From assembly GCA_023053575.1 (NCBI GenBank), contig JAKZAP010000013.1, positions 8,507,523 to 8,571,522 on the forward strand: a DNA stretch of 64,000 bases, read 5' to 3'. The notes under the pieces are model-generated. The model was not told the DNA's origin and ran no database searches. It saw only the letters and a program-made list of their open reading frames with translations. The position numbers and the translations under genes were made by a program. The DNA comes from Branchinecta lynchi. Lineage: Eukaryota; Arthropoda; Branchiopoda; Anostraca; Branchinectidae. Below, piece after piece: positions 11,700 through 23,758 of the stretch (positions are counted from its first letter, which is position 1; every line of letters begins with the position of its first letter).

Positions 11700-12275
11700 T
11701 CACAGTGAATTTTGATTGACTCACATGCCACCGGCAAAGCGAAAAGCTCCACTTTCCGGCGAAGACGAAGAGGTAGTTTCTGGTCGGTGTAATCGTTGGA
11801 CAGAATTCGTGGAAGGATTTTTCGGCGCGTTTTCCACGCGAGAAATGAAACTGAGCAAAAAATAAGCCAGATAGCGACACCCTCACAACCGGTAATTTGG
11901 GAAAGAATACTTCTTGAGCCCAAGCTGAATGGGAAAGTATATTGTAACTATTGCTAAAAACGGTTACGTCAGCTACGATGCTTTTGCGGCGATATTTCGG
12001 CCCTTCTTGGCAAGTCTTCGTCAAGCTTGCCAAGAAGTGCCGTATTATCAATGCGAAAGCATCGTAGCTGACGCATACGTTTTTAGCAGTCGTTTGAATA
12101 ATATGAATTCGGGAAAGAAGCCAATACCCACCGTTCTCTCCCCTTGTCACACCTTTACAGACTATTTCAGATCCCCGAAACCGTGTCAGCCGCAACGCCC
12201 AAAACAGGAATTCCTGGCAGTATTGCGGGAAAAGTGGAAAGCTTCAAGTTGTGGGTGTGGAATAATTATGAATGT
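11700..12275. mobile_element. Foldback repeat built from two inverted family B halves
   Basis: A strong inverted repeat spans 11951-12090. GCTAAAAACGGTTACGTCAG on the left matches the reverse complement of the region ending CATACGTTTTTAGC on the right. The centre is CTTGGCAAG, an 11-bp loop, and CTTGCCAAG. Weaker inverted similarity continues outward (GAAAAGCTCCACTTTCC against GGAAAAGTGGAAAGCTTC). The inner arms match family B words around the hammerhead-like segment, but the CTGANGA core is broken. Overlapping open frames on both strands are a by-product of the palindrome. Confidence 0.6.
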
Positions 12276-14190
12276 TAAACAGGACTCACAGTACTATGTT
12301 TCTATCCAAAACCAACTCCTCTCTGTATATTGTGATACTTGCAACCATTTCTTTACAAGAAAGTACCATTAAAGTTTAACCGAATAGAGCTGAAATCTGA
12401 CAGTCTAGATAAAATAGTCCTGAAAATCCGATAAAAATGCGTTATTTAGTTTGTCGGCTATCCTCAGATAATCGACAACATTAATGCACTTATTATTTCA
12501 GATTTGTGTACCTCTATGTGCTTGTCCTTCTATGCTTGAGATATTCATCAACTTCAAAGATAAGCCGTTCCCGAATAATAACACATGATGAAAAGACAAA
12601 TCATCATCACTTTCCTATTCCCTTCAGGAGTTGCTTCGTCCGATTTTCCGCGCATGGCGTCCGTAACACATGGAAATGCAGGTTTTTGTTGAAATTCAAA
12701 TTCTCTGTGTCTGGGTGACCGTTGTTTGGAATTGGATCGTTCTGAATGTTATTACTAGAGCCTAGGGTGAAAAATGCAAATTCCTCAGGTGAGTCAAATT
12801 AATTCAGTTTATTCAAAAATCAGATGTAAAAATAAGCTGCCTTTTCAGTTCAACTGAAACAACTGGAAAAAGTGGCTAATCCCTGTGCTGACCTCCTGGG
12901 TTCAGTTTGGCGACGCCAGGTTCAGAAGTTTCTTTCCATCTGTCGTATAACTAAAAATTAATATATCTGAATTTAATCTTTCGCGAATATTGTCAGTCTC
13001 CTTTCATTTTTATTTCTTTGCTTGCTCAAACTCAGTAGCCATGTAGGAAAGAGATGTTTGCAGCCTCAAATCTTGTCTGGTATTGATGGTGAATGGTAGG
13101 CTTGTTGTCAAGCAGAAGATTGGATACGGGCGTTAAAGAATTAGCCGGGATTCTTTTGCGTGGAACGCCCAACCAACGCTGTTGGGTTTATTTGAGATTA
13201 ATTACGAAATGGAGTCTAACCCTTGTAACCTTAGCATTGTCTGCTACGTGATTTCATCTCATTTCCACTAACGATGCTGTGGAATAATATCTTATTTTCG
13301 TTTTCTTGAAGTAGCTAGCATATTCAAAAAGAACTTATCAAGGAGTTTCTTGTCAACACCTATCTCATTTCATTTCTCTAATGTATTCAGACGGAGATGG
13401 TGCCGAGCATACGCAAGTATTATTTGCCATGTCGCCTGTGAATAGGAAGTGCTGACACATTCCCTTGAGATTTCTTAGGGAGATACATAATTCAGCTTCT
13501 TTAAGGAATAGCGGTTTTCTGCCGCCTGTGTTGTGTCTATTTTGGTAATCTGAGACTGGAACCCCCATGAGCTTTTCTTTCATACAAAATTTTTTATTCC
13601 TACAAAAAAGCCAAAAGGGAACAAACTCGAGAAACCAACCTTAAAGCACGCCGAGCACTCTTAACTGTTTACGTTCCAATATTCAAAACTGTTTGAATAC
13701 AGTAAAATAGGCTCGTCTTCTGACAAATTATTCATAGCTTTGGCTGTTTTAAGCCTTTTTTCAGACCCATTGACTTCTAGCTAAACTTGGCAAAATTCAG
13801 ATAGCCGGTTTTACGCATCAGTAGCATGATACGCGAACACTCGTTGGGAGCATAATACGCATGTAAAATATTGAATCGTGGCGAGCTAAAACAAATAGTC
13901 AAGTTTCGTTAGTGGGTTTGGAATGGAACATGTGAAATTTCGGTCTCCGGGTTCTTAAGGGAAGAATTATGAAAAAGATGAGAACAAAAATATTTACACC
14001 GCAATTCACTATCTCTGGACCATGTGCAAAAATTTTGTGAAGAAAACCTTAGTATATAATTGTATATAACGATATATACGTTGTTGCATAATGCAGCAAT
14101 GTCCCTTTGTAGGCGAAATATTCCATGGTTACAAATAATGGGTATATGTATTATTCAGCTTCTGTATTTACAACATACAAAGATAACCAT
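12276..14190. other. Intronic stretch, nothing recognised
   Basis: No exon or repeat family could be supported. At about 14080-14110 the words TTGCATAATGCA and TGTCCCTTTG resemble words near the right end of the neighbouring piggyBac relic (16675-16702). Part of this may therefore be piggyBac terminal sequence, but I could not fix an end. Confidence 0.35.
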
Positions 14191-15999
14191 TCATTGCTCA
14201 TGGTAGGAGACAAAACAATTGGACTTGGCCTTCAGACACAAATAGACGTCGCACTTGCGGCACTTAGATGTCGCAAAACCAGTTTTGCACTCTCGGCATC
14301 TTACTCTGTCGCCTTTCACTGGAAGATGGTCTAGTGTGTCATAGCGTGTTGAGACTGGTGGCGGGGCAGCATAGTTTCTCAGTTTGATAGTTCCGCTCTC
14401 ACCAGATGATAAACTGGGTCGACCACGTTTGCGAGATGGTGTAGATAGTCGTTGGGCGTGAAGCCCGGCCGCGACTTCAGCTCTAAACTCGCGTAGGAGC
14501 ATGTCACAAGGTTTTCTATTGAGTTTCTGGAACTCTTGCCTGTAAAGGTGCCAGGCGTTTGCTGCGACCGTATCTAGCAGCCAAACGACAATCCTCATGT
14601 ACCACTTCTTGGTACGAAGCTGTGGGCGGCAGATGGCTGCCAACATATCTGCCAGATCTACACCTCCCATGTGAAGATTATACTCGCTAACGATTGCAGG
14701 CCTTGGTACAGGGACCCGTTGCCGAGTTCTACTTGACCAGCGTTGGCATTCGTCAACTGGATTGGTACCTATGAACGTTGATACAAGACACAGGATTGTT
14801 GTCTGCCATTTCACACAAATGATGGCACTACCTTGCATTGTGCGGTAATCGAAGTTGCCACGGGGTTTCTTCTTGAGCTCAGCGTGTGATATGAGCGGAC
14901 AGTTTCTGATGCGGGCCCTATTCATCGTAGCAACTACATGGAACTGCTTCTCTTTCAGCACTGAAAGAAGATGAAACGAGGTCGAAGTACAACTTTAAGT
15001 TCTCACTGCTTGTCAACAATTCGGTTAGCTTGAGCACGACATTTCCAAAGATTCCAAATTCGGAGTCTGAACCAGGAAGAGTGTCTTTCCTTGTATAGAC
15101 TTGAAAGTCGCAGAAGCCAGACACAGAGGCTCTTGTAAATACTTTTATTCCCCATTTCGTGGGTTTCTTCGGTAAGTATTGGCGTAAATGAGTTCTACCA
15201 CGGAACGGGATCATTTGCTCGTCAGTACCATGTCTTTCTGGCGGTTTACTTGAAGAAACTTTTGTCTAGTTGCCTCCGAGATCGGGCGAAGTTTGAAAAG
15301 CTTGTCGTGCCCTTCCTCTCCAGGCTTCTTCCATTGCATGTTATCATTGAAATGAAAGGAAGCGTTTCAACTTTTCGAACCGCTTCAGTGCCATCTTCTC
15401 GGCTATTGGAGGGTAGCGCGTCCAGGCAGCCCAGTGCATCCGGTAATTTCGAACTTTTATCACTCCGACTAGAAGTGCAATGCTAAGAAAGCTTTTGAGC
15501 TCACTGACGGTGGCATTTAGATTCGCTCGACAATCATTGAAAATAGTCCATCATTCCAAAAATTTTCGAAGTACTCAAGTGGTCTTTTCATTTCCGTTGG
15601 GTACTCTCTTTCAAGACCCTTCCATTAGGTGTCAGTCGGGTCTATCTCTACCTTTCTCCAGGAGTACTCTACTTTTCGGTTTTTCGAAGCATTGGACGAC
15701 CGCGACTGCCCTGGTAGACCCTTTGGTGGCGACTCTTCAGCTTCGAACTCGTCTTGGAGCTCTTCGTCTGTACCTCGGAGACACTCATCAGGAGCAGAGT
15801 CATGGAAGGCTGGAGGAATGTAGGTAGGATCAGCTGCTACTTCATAACCATCATCGCTGCTTATGTCATCCTCCTCTGACAGGTTATCATCCGGGATCTC
15901 GAACAGAAACGTCGCTGCTTTTGGACGTCGATTAACTTTTCTCTGCATTTTCTTTGCAGCTTCTCGTAGGATTCCGTCATTCTGAAAGCTGATGGCCAT
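14191..15999 (-). pseudogene. piggyBac (PGBD-type) transposase, frameshifted relic
   Basis: An acidic N-terminal part (15625-15999, start MAISFQNDG) is followed by pieces in different frames. These read YPPIAEKMALKRFEKLKRF, FNDNMQWKKPGEEGHDKLFK, LRP, then DEQMIPFRGR and LPKKPTKWGIKVF, then MGGVDLADML, and finally a cysteine-rich zinc-ribbon tail ending SYHEQ. These are the DDE_Tnp_1_7 landmarks in order. Aspartates are visible at CDFQVYT, LYFD and GVDLAD, the positions of the catalytic triad. At least three frameshifts lie between 15214 and 15625, so the copy is inactive. The family cuts and pastes DNA at TTAA. Confidence 0.9.
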
Positions 16000-16257
16000 T
16001 ACTCACATTGTCCAACCTATGACTACCCCTCAATCAGGTCCCGGTGACCTATGCACCAAAAAATATTGTTGTAAATTAGGCAACCAAAACCTTCAGGGTT
16101 ACAGGTACTAGGTGGTGTAAACGTCAGTTCTCCCAATACCCCTTTTCTCCCACTTTTTTGTATCACCCAAGGACCAATGTTGCAAATTTGCACATCACCA
16201 GTAAAACGTAGCCAGTAACTTTGTTCCTGCGAAATCCATGATTACAGGTTTGTTTCC

Positions 16258-16375
16258 TTCCCCGAAGTTGAAGCAGAGGATTGACAGCCTGACGAGGACC
16301 CTTGCCAAGAAGGGTCGAAATATCGCTGATGAAGAATCATAGCTGACGTATCCGTTGTAAACATTGTTTGAACCA
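16258..16375 (+). repeat. Family B fragment, copy 5
   Basis: It holds the hammerhead-like segment and the following AATCATAGCTGACGTATCC of family B, without the rest of the repeat. It lies between the piggyBac coding relic and its putative end, so it probably inserted into the piggyBac element. Confidence 0.6.
16285..16328 (+). ncRNA. Hammerhead-ribozyme-like motif, best-paired copy
   Basis: The order is CAGC, CTGACGA, one extra G, GACCCTT, loop GCCAAG, AAGGGTC, GAAA, TATC, GCTG. Stem I (CAGC/GCTG, 4 bp) and stem II (GACCCTT/AAGGGTC, 7 bp) are perfect. CUGACGA and GAAA fit the conserved core, and UC before stem I is a preferred cleavage context. The unpaired G after the core is unusual. Stem III is at most one pair, so cleavage might need a dimer, as reported for retrozymes. 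Confidence 0.5.
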
Positions 16376-16669
16376 TGATCTTTTACTTTTCATGCAAGGA
16401 TAGACAGTCCCTAAAGCTCTTATTTTAGCCAATTTTTGATCTCCTGCAAATCTAATTTTCTTCAAAATCAACAAAAAACAAAAACTTACTTTTTCCAGTA
16501 AACTTATAAGGACACCCTCTCTCTGACTCAATTGAAGCCAGTATGGCGACCCCCCCGTGTAAGAAGTGACACCGCAAGCGCGATCTATCATAGTAGAGAG
16601 AAGATATAAGAGCGGTAACAGTTCCAAATCTTTGCGCGTAGATGTCGTATGCCTCTTCAAAAGTTAAGT

Positions 16670-16706
16670 GTTGCAAATATGCAAACGTTGTCCCTTAAAG
16701 GGTTAA
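16670..16706. repeat. Putative right terminus of the piggyBac relic
   Basis: The + strand reads TTGCAAATATGCAAACGTTG, then TCCCTTAAAGGG and TTAA at 16703-16706. piggyBac elements insert at TTAA and often begin with CCC-T ends, so this is a good candidate end upstream of the transposase start. A similar word, TGTTGCAAATTTGCAC, occurs at about 16187 and could be a subterminal repeat. The other end was not found. Confidence 0.45.
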
Positions 16707-16744
16707 GAACCAATAAATGGAATTATGAACGTAGCTTGCATTGG

Positions 16745-17405
16745 CGTTATATGGAAGTGTCCCCGTAGCTGGTGTTCTAGGTCACATATCTCCAGTCTCG
16801 TGTCTACTCTGTTGAAATTGTCTCCTTGATAAGGGTATTCCGCAAGGCGATAACATGGTTCGAGGAATATTATTACTATTATTATTATTATTACTGATAG
16901 CCCATTTAAATTCAGGAAGAAAGACCATACCGACTACGACTTACGAAAATTTACCATACAAAGAGGAAATCTATCCCATACCCGATGCAAAAGATACCCA
17001 GGAGGATTTCTTGCTCCTTTCCTACCGCTCGCGGTTTTCGTTTTGAAAAATTACAAAAGATGACATTCAGTCAAAAGGCAAATCGATAATGTAATCCTCC
17101 AACGAACTGAGAAAAGGGTATTCTTGGTCTCACAGAAGCATCTGACTTCAGTCGAACTACACACCTATTCCTCAGATATGTTCAATTCATCCGTCTTCAC
17201 CTGTTTCTTCTTCCCTGATTTCTACAGAAGAAAAAGTGATCAAATTCCGACTCATCAATCGGGGATCCTGCCTCAGAAAAGGGATCCTGACTCCAGGAAG
17301 AAGAAGAAGAAAACCAAATAGACCTGCTTTCAACAGAGTAGACACGAGACTGGAGATATGTGACCTAGAAAACCAGTTACGGGGACACTTCCAAACCCTT
17401 ATAAC
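16745..17405. mobile_element. TIR element, about 660 bp
   Basis: Inverted repeats of about 75 bp bound this region. The left reads GGAAGTGTCCCCGTAGCTGG and continues to GTGTCTACTCTGTTGAAA. The right is the reverse complement, from TTTCAACAGAGTAGACACGA to GGGGACACTTCC. An ATT microsatellite at about 16867-16893 lies inside. No transposase is seen. Target duplications could not be defined. Confidence 0.6.
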
Positions 17406-17409
17406 GGAG

Positions 17410-19418
17410 TCAAATCAGGAGTTCAGGAATTCATACCGCTACCTGTTTATTTTCTCCTTATCCAAAGCGGCGAACGATCTGTCCTCGAACTTAACAGTGT
17501 TTGGATTTTAATTTGTCATTAGATAATGCGGCTCCATTAACCAAGGTAAATCCGCCTTAGCAATCGTAAACACATCCTGCTCTCCAACTTAACGACTGAC
17601 TTAAATCTTTATTTTCATCCCGTCAGAAAAAAAAACTTCCTAAAGTTCCCTCGGCCTTTCAGAAAGCTCACAGATAGTTGTTAAACTTATAAGTCCTTGT
17701 TTTTTTTTTTTTTTTTTGATTGGGTGGCTTGTGCCAGCACGTCAGTTTCAGTTGGCTAAAGTTGTACAACTGTATTACAAATATGTGTTTTTCTTTTCCT
17801 AACCAAACGTTCTGTCGTTGGGACGTTTAAGTTTAGAGCATACGCTTTACTTTGCACGTTTTTAATTGTTCTAATCGCTCGTCATTTCCGGCCTCTTTCT
17901 CAGTCTAATTTTGCTCAGCCTAAAATGATTTTGATGTTCCTACCTCGAAACCAGGAAGCGCCACCATCTTGAATGCGTTTTTTAGGCTTTCGTGTTGAAT
18001 GAGAACAGAGGAACGGCGGAAGAGTTGCTGGTTGTGCAGTTTCTCGCAACTTTCTCCCCTTAGTTGGCGCAAAACTGTTCGTGTTTGGGAGGGTTTTCCA
18101 CGTCATTGTTTCTTGACTAGCAAGAACAACCCAAAAAAATGGCGATTTGATTAAATCTATTATTCTTTATTCATTATTCTATTAAAATTACTATTTTTCT
18201 TAGTCACGACTGTCATGTCCTGTCTCTGTATGAGCTGACACGTATAGCTCTTATGCAGCTTATTACACCAATTTGAAGAATGCTACGGCTGCTTTAACCT
18301 AGTTAACGGGGACGCACTATCTAGCGACGTCCGAAGGATTGCGATGAGGCCCATGGGAGGGTGGTTGGGCATCCTAGGCCAGTGATATGAGCCTGGACGA
18401 GAAGCCAACATGGTGTTTAACGCAAGTCCGGGAGCTTACCACTCCACATTTACGCCTATCTGTAGAACTTCCACATTTCTATTTGCGGCACTTATACGAA
18501 GCGCTGGATTTCATGCTTTCAGTCCACTCTCGTTAGTCCTTGTTTTAATCATCAAACTTCCCTTTGTTGCGAGCAGGACGTTGGTGCGAAACTTATTGAG
18601 GAAACAACGTACTTGAAAACTTATAGAGGTTTGCTCCCTCTCGGACTATTTCCATCCAGGACTAGTTGATTCATTCTCCATCAAACAGGGCGTCGCTCTT
18701 GAATTTGTTCCATTGTGGAGGCTGTTACTACCGTGTTGATGTCCCCTGTCCTTCAGCCGACGACGCTGTTCCCTCGTTCAAAAAAGTTCGACTTGAGGAG
18801 CCGGACTCTTCTGCTGCATACTTGGTTGTCGCATTTTAGATCGATTTGTTTTGGGCGGGGATCCTGGACCACCGTGGACAAAAGTCTGGAACCTGGATCC
18901 ATAGATACTCTGTATTCTACAGAACAGATGCTTCGCCTTTCCTACTAGTGGAACCGAACGTGTCCGTAATATCAGTGAAGATGACTGTAAGGATAACCAG
19001 GGAAGTATGGGCTCATGGTCCGGAGAGACGATAAGATTTTCCGGGCTGATTTTTTTCTATTTCCATCAGTTCCGGATCGGGGAAGTTGAAAAGTTCTCCC
19101 CTTTGCCATACGGGAGTTATGACAGTGGTTAAAGTCCTGGCAGGAATTCCTATACACGACTATCCTGGTCGTCTCTACGCACGATCAGATGTGCGCCCAT
19201 CCGAAAACGTAGGTTTGGTTTGGTCTAGAGCTGTTCTTTAGTATCTATCTAGTAGACAAATACATCACACAACGATATTTTGGGTAACCCGCTTTTTCTG
19301 TCTTAACCGTAGCCCAGAGCTCCTAGTGATAGAAAGTTTTAATTTAGCAAAATGACAGGGATCTTTAGTCATCGCCTTTACGATTGAGGTAGTAGAATAA
19401 CCATTTAGACTGGAAAAA
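17410..19418. other. Intronic stretch, nothing recognised
   Basis: A T17 run lies at 17700-17717. No domain or repeat family was recognised, and the open frames at 17915-18106, 18410-18616 and 18715-19034 show no family resemblance. Confidence 0.4.
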
Positions 19419-19916
19419 AAAGACCAAAGGTTTCGATGGGATCCGAAAAATCTAATATTTCATCCAGACAATTGCGAACGAAGTAATCAACTTCAAGTAA
19501 AACTTCAACTTATACAAAAATCCGGTTTCAACCGGATTCCGAACGAACTATATGTCCCGAAAAAAAAAAAGATTGTCATATACAGGTTCAGCGTCTCTTC
19601 TTACCCCTAAATCTGTCATCTAATCAACTTCAGATAAAACTTTTGCTTTTAACAAATTTTCCGATTTTGGCCTGATTCCGGGCGAACTACTTGCCCGGCG
19701 AGAAAAATTGTTTTCACCATCGTGTTTGGCATGTCTTCTTACCCTCTGTTTAAAAATATTTCATTTGCCCCTTAATTTAAACCCCCTCGTCCACCGAAAT
19801 GTAGGGCTACAGAGCCCATCTACGAAGTCGACCTTACTCTTGACCCAAAGAATCCTCACAACCAAGTTTCATCAAAATATCTCATTCCCTTCGGGAGTTG
19901 TAGTGCGCACCGACGC
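19419..19916 (-). mobile_element. Dispersed family A, copy 4, truncated
   Basis: It begins on the + strand with AGACCAAAGGTTTCGATGG, has two core units and the line CATCAAAATATCTCATTCCC, then stops before the reverse complement of the GGATACC/GGGATCCC 5' block. It lacks about half of the usual core. Confidence 0.75.
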
Positions 19917-20384
19917 AAACAAGCGGAGGTGGAGCTTACCTGGGACAACAAAAGTCGTTACCTCTACAGAGAAGTTGTAACGCCACCGAGGAAGAAAAAT
20001 CGAATGGAGGCAGAAATGATAAGCCTGTTCACACTGGACTGGACGAGGAAACAGAGGTTGCCGGCTCGTTGATTCATACAAGCTAGCTATCAGCAACACT
20101 AGTTATCTCAGTATTAATTTCAAGCAAGAATTTGAATCATTAGTCTTGAGCCTGAATTCACCTTCAGTGTCATGTTGCCTGCGTTGGAGGGAAGTTACTG
20201 GAATATAGTTTACACCTGCCTTCTTCACTGGATTCGTTAGTGCATAGAGAGCGACAAAGCAAAAAAATAAACTCCGGATTGTAATGTAATGTAATTTAGG
20301 CAGAACTGTGTGTAATAATTTTTGGCAGTACTAATACACAAGCACAAGAATGTATGAAAAATACTACGCGAACGACGAAACACA

Positions 20385-20510
20385 ACCTAATTGCCGCCGC
20401 CGATGTATTAGCGTCGGCGATCGGCGGGCCGCCTTCTCGCGGCGCGTTTTAGCTGTTTAAGTTTCAGCGTAATGTCGCCGATATTCGGCGCGGCGTTGGG
20501 GTCTAATTAC
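20385..20510. repeat. CpG-rich short repeat candidate
   Basis: GCCGCCGCCGATG, GTCGGCGATCGGCGGGCCGC and CGCGGCGCG words make this the most GC- and CpG-rich island in the region. TAATT-containing words flank it on both sides. It looks like a short MITE/SINE-like insertion, but no other copy is in the window. Confidence 0.3.
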
Positions 20511-20641
20511 AGTATGCAACACTTACACAAACCAGTATTTATTCTGACTTCGAAAATGTTTTATACTGGCACTCCTCATGGGTACAGATTCGTATGAACA
20601 ACATACTCACCCCTGCCAGCATGCCCCAGCGTTTGAATATG

Positions 20642-20855
20642 TTTGACGGTGCAAGACGGATAAGTCAGCTACGTTTTATTAGAGCTATATTTCAGACCTT
20701 CTTGGCAAGGGTCCTCTTCAGGCTCAAGCTGGAAAATAAATTGTGGAAAAACAAGTACAGATTCTTCCTTAAGTATCCGATTTTGTGAAATTATTTCTTG
20801 AACATTGGTTGGAGTTAAAGCTGGTCCTGTGATTTCATTCTGGGCATGGTTGCTG
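20642..20855 (-). repeat. Family B repeat, copy 2, with hammerhead-like core
   Basis: It shares GACGGTGCAAGACGG, TAAGTCAGCTACG and AGATTCTTCCTTAAGTAT with copy 1, and ends GGTTGGAGTTAAAGCTGG then GATTTCATTCTGGGCATGG. At 20681-20726 (- strand) it has GAGC, CTGAAGA, a GGACC...GGTCT stem, GAAATATA and GCTC, giving a 4-bp stem I. Family A copy 5 begins directly after it. Confidence 0.65.
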
Positions 20856-21789
20856 TTTTTGGGATCCCAAAACGTAAGTGGAGGGATACCTATGACATCG
20901 CAAAAGTTGTCCGTCCGTCCGTCTGTCCGTCTGTGCGCGCTATAACTCTCGAAGGGATTGAGATATTTTGATGAAACTTGGTGTGAGGATTCATTGGTCA
21001 AGGGTAAGATCAAATTCGTAGATGTGCTCTGTAGCCCTACATTTAGGGGTGGGGGAGAGGGTTAAAATTAAGGGAGAAACAAAATATTTTCAAACAGCTA
21101 ATGTGATAGTCGATTATGGTGTGCGAAGGCATGCTGAGCACGAAAGTGAAAACCATTTTCTAGCCGGACAATTAGTTCGTCCGGAATTCGGCAAAACACG
21201 GACAGTTGGTTAAAAGTAAAAGTTTTATTTGAAGTTGATTAAACGGCCGATTTTGGTGTAAGAAGACGTGCTGAGTACGATCGTGAAAACCCTTTTCTCA
21301 TCGAACAAGTAGATCGCCGGGAATCCGGCAAAAACCGGAAAGTTGGTTAAAAGTAAAAGTTTCATTTGAAGTTGATTAAATGTTCGAGTTAGGGGTGAAA
21401 AGACATGCTAAACAAGATGGTCAAAGCCATTTTCTCGCCCGGCAACTAGTTCGCCCGGAATCCGGCCCAAACCGGAAAATTCGTTAAAAGCAAAAGTTTG
21501 ATTAGATGACCGATTAAGGGGTAAGAAGAGACGCCGAGTCCGTATATGACAATCATATTTTACCCAGACATATAATTATATATATATATATATATATAAT
21601 TATATATATATAGACATATAAAATGTCTCGGTCAGTATCGTCAAAATAAATATGGATTATACAGGTATATCTGAACTTGGTTTTCTCTGATGATTAGCCT
21701 GGCGAAGAGTGGATCTGGCGAAGACAAGACCCTATTGTCTGAATCAAATATTAGATTTTTGGGATCCCATCGACACCGTTGGTCTTGTT
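20856..21789 (+). mobile_element. Dispersed family A, copy 5
   Basis: The 5' end is TTTTTGGGATCCCAAAACG and the 3' end GGGATCCCATCGACACC, then GTTGGTCTTGTT. Three to four core units are present. Near the 3' end an AT microsatellite (21568-21620) interrupts the core. Both flanks carry GTTGCTGTTT, so a target duplication of up to 10 bp is possible, though T-rich ends blur the border. Confidence 0.85.
21568..21620. repeat. AT dinucleotide microsatellite
   Basis: An imperfect TA repeat with two TAATTA interruptions lies inside family A copy 5. It probably expanded after insertion, because other copies lack it. Confidence 0.85.
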
Positions 21790-22780
21790 GCTGTTTGATT
21801 GGGTCGTGGAAATGGCAGAAATTCTTATGCATTTTGGTTTAGGAGTCACCTGTCTCTTCTTCTTCTTTCCAGCTAAGATGGGTACTTGTCGGCGGCATGT
21901 ATGGGCGCTTTGTGGTGGGTTACTAAGACTGGCCTTCTCCGATTCCGGCTCCTGTCCTTGAGTGTAGTTTGTGGACTTTTTTATGTCAATTTTACTTGGG
22001 GGGGGGGTCAGTCTTAGGAATTTGGTGGAAATTAGTTTATTACCTCCGTCTTTACGCAGGATTTGGGCAAGGTCTGTGGATTGTTCCGTCTTCTGAGAAG
22101 GGAAAAGGATTTACGCGGTTAGTTAGGCTTCTGTCGGGGATCTTATTTGATTGTATACTCAGCAAAGAAGTTTAGATATGGAGTTTGGGAAGTGTTTACC
22201 GGTAAGGGGAAACGGGATTTGAAAATGCCACCTTCGTTCTTGAGAGGGGATTTGTTGAGATTAGAAACTGTCCTGGGTCCTCCGTGTCGAAACTTTAGCA
22301 AAAGGGCTTAAGTAATGGGAGTTTTCTTATTAGGTCTTAGAAGGAAAAGTTGTGATGCTAGAGTAGCGAATAGCTAAGCTATATAGTCCAAAGTAGAAGT
22401 TCCATAACATTGACACGTGGATCAATTGCTGTTTATGGCTTACAGAATTAGTAAGGGACGTGACTTCAAAATAAGCTCGCTAAGCTAACTAAAAACTGTT
22501 GCCACGTGTATAAATAAAGAGTAAAATCTACTTGTTACGTGTTTCTGTTGTCTCATACTCCGTTTGTGACTATAGTCTTAAAAAATGAGTAATAAATTCA
22601 TACATTAATTCACTAAAAATGATCGAATCAGCTCGAGGGTCAGGGTGGGAGAACAGCGGCGGGACTTAAATGGTGGGAGTGAAGTGGCCGAAGTATCCGG
22701 CTTTTGTGATCGAAAGTAATGAATCTTTACTAGATTTTGCCATGGTGATTTTATTTCCGTGTCTCATATCTCTCTTTTAT
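21790..22780. other. Intronic stretch, nothing recognised
   Basis: No gene or repeat family was recognised. The frames at 21779-21961 and 21969-22175 have no family resemblance. Confidence 0.35.
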
Positions 22781-22782
22781 AC

Positions 22783-23127
22783 ACATGATGATATGATATG
22801 ATATATATTTGCACAGAAAGCCCGAGGGCCATGGCGATACAATATTTATTTATTAATAGAAAAAGACGTTAAGCCGAAGCTTCTCTCTCGACAAGCACAC
22901 AGATGTTTACTACATTTTTCAACACTGCACTACACACTTAACATATAACAGATATAAACTAAAAAGGGTTCACATACGCGCTATTGCAGAACGTTGTACC
23001 AGCAAGATGTTGTTTGAATGAAAGTAAATTTGGTTGGGAAACGGTCTCCTCCGATAAACCATTCCATGCCTGGCATGCACGGTAACAAAATGAACGTTGA
23101 CCAATTTTCGGTTTATTTTTGGTGGGT
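22783..23127 (-). pseudogene. Non-LTR retrotransposon 3' end with reverse transcriptase C-terminal tail
   Basis: Read on the - strand, GQRSFCYRACQAWNGLSEE then LLSFKQHL ends at a stop at 22959-22961. This is the typical last segment of CR1/L2-like reverse transcriptases (pattern GQRSF-Y-A--WN-LP---SFK--L). About 150 bp of 3' UTR follow, ending in an ATATC simple repeat at 22783-22806, as expected at a non-LTR 3' end. The copy is strongly 5'-truncated. Confidence 0.75.
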
Positions 23128-23299
23128 ATAACCTCAAAGAATGCTGACGGGTTGACTGATATGATATATACAAGAAAACAACCTTACTTTCTTATGCAAC
23201 AAGGAGATATTTGGTGGAACACAGGCGGTAGGCCTTATGCCAGCGATACGACACATTCTTGTAAATCCCGGGGTGGAGCTAAAGAGAGTGTTCCATCCT

Positions 23300-23560
23300 A
23301 CTTACCGTAGTTACTACGTATGAGGTCACGAATTCTGGCTTTTTGCCGTCAAGGCTGGAACGATTTTTCTATTTTCCAGCAGGATCTCACGCCACGGGTG
23401 AATCCGACCAATCACGTTACAGAGATGTGTAGTTATTACGCTTACTACACTCCCGAGCATGGTAAGCAAATAGTAACTATTAGTTACTATTCTGACAAGG
23501 TTGGAACGGTCAGCGTAGTATATTTTCGAGAGGATGGAACGGAAATAGTAACTATTGTTA
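23300..23560. repeat. Low-copy repeat shared with 3420-3530
   Basis: GTAGTTACTACGTATGAGGT, GAATTCTGGCTTTTTGCCGT and the later AAATAGTAACTATT words match, in inverted order, the stretch at about 3420-3530. TAGTTACTA words near both sides suggest terminal repeats. The overlapping open frame 23320-23607 is not supported as a gene. Confidence 0.4.
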
Positions 23561-23758
23561 GAAGGGTCGCACACGCTCAAAGTGAACGAATAAATGTAGT
23601 AAATTAATAATCAAAGGGAAGTCCTTAGATTTCTTAGTAGTATTACCTTACCTTAACTCTCACTTCGAAGCTATAAGGTCCAAACGATCTATATTGCTCC
23701 GCCGGAGATGGTGTCTTCTGGTATAAGGTTTGAAGCCAAGCTGACCATTCATTACGAA

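Noticed and set aside
11683..12372. Long frames on both strands suggesting overlapping genes
   Set aside because: They arise from the inverted repeat. The shared peptide is a translation of the palindrome arms.
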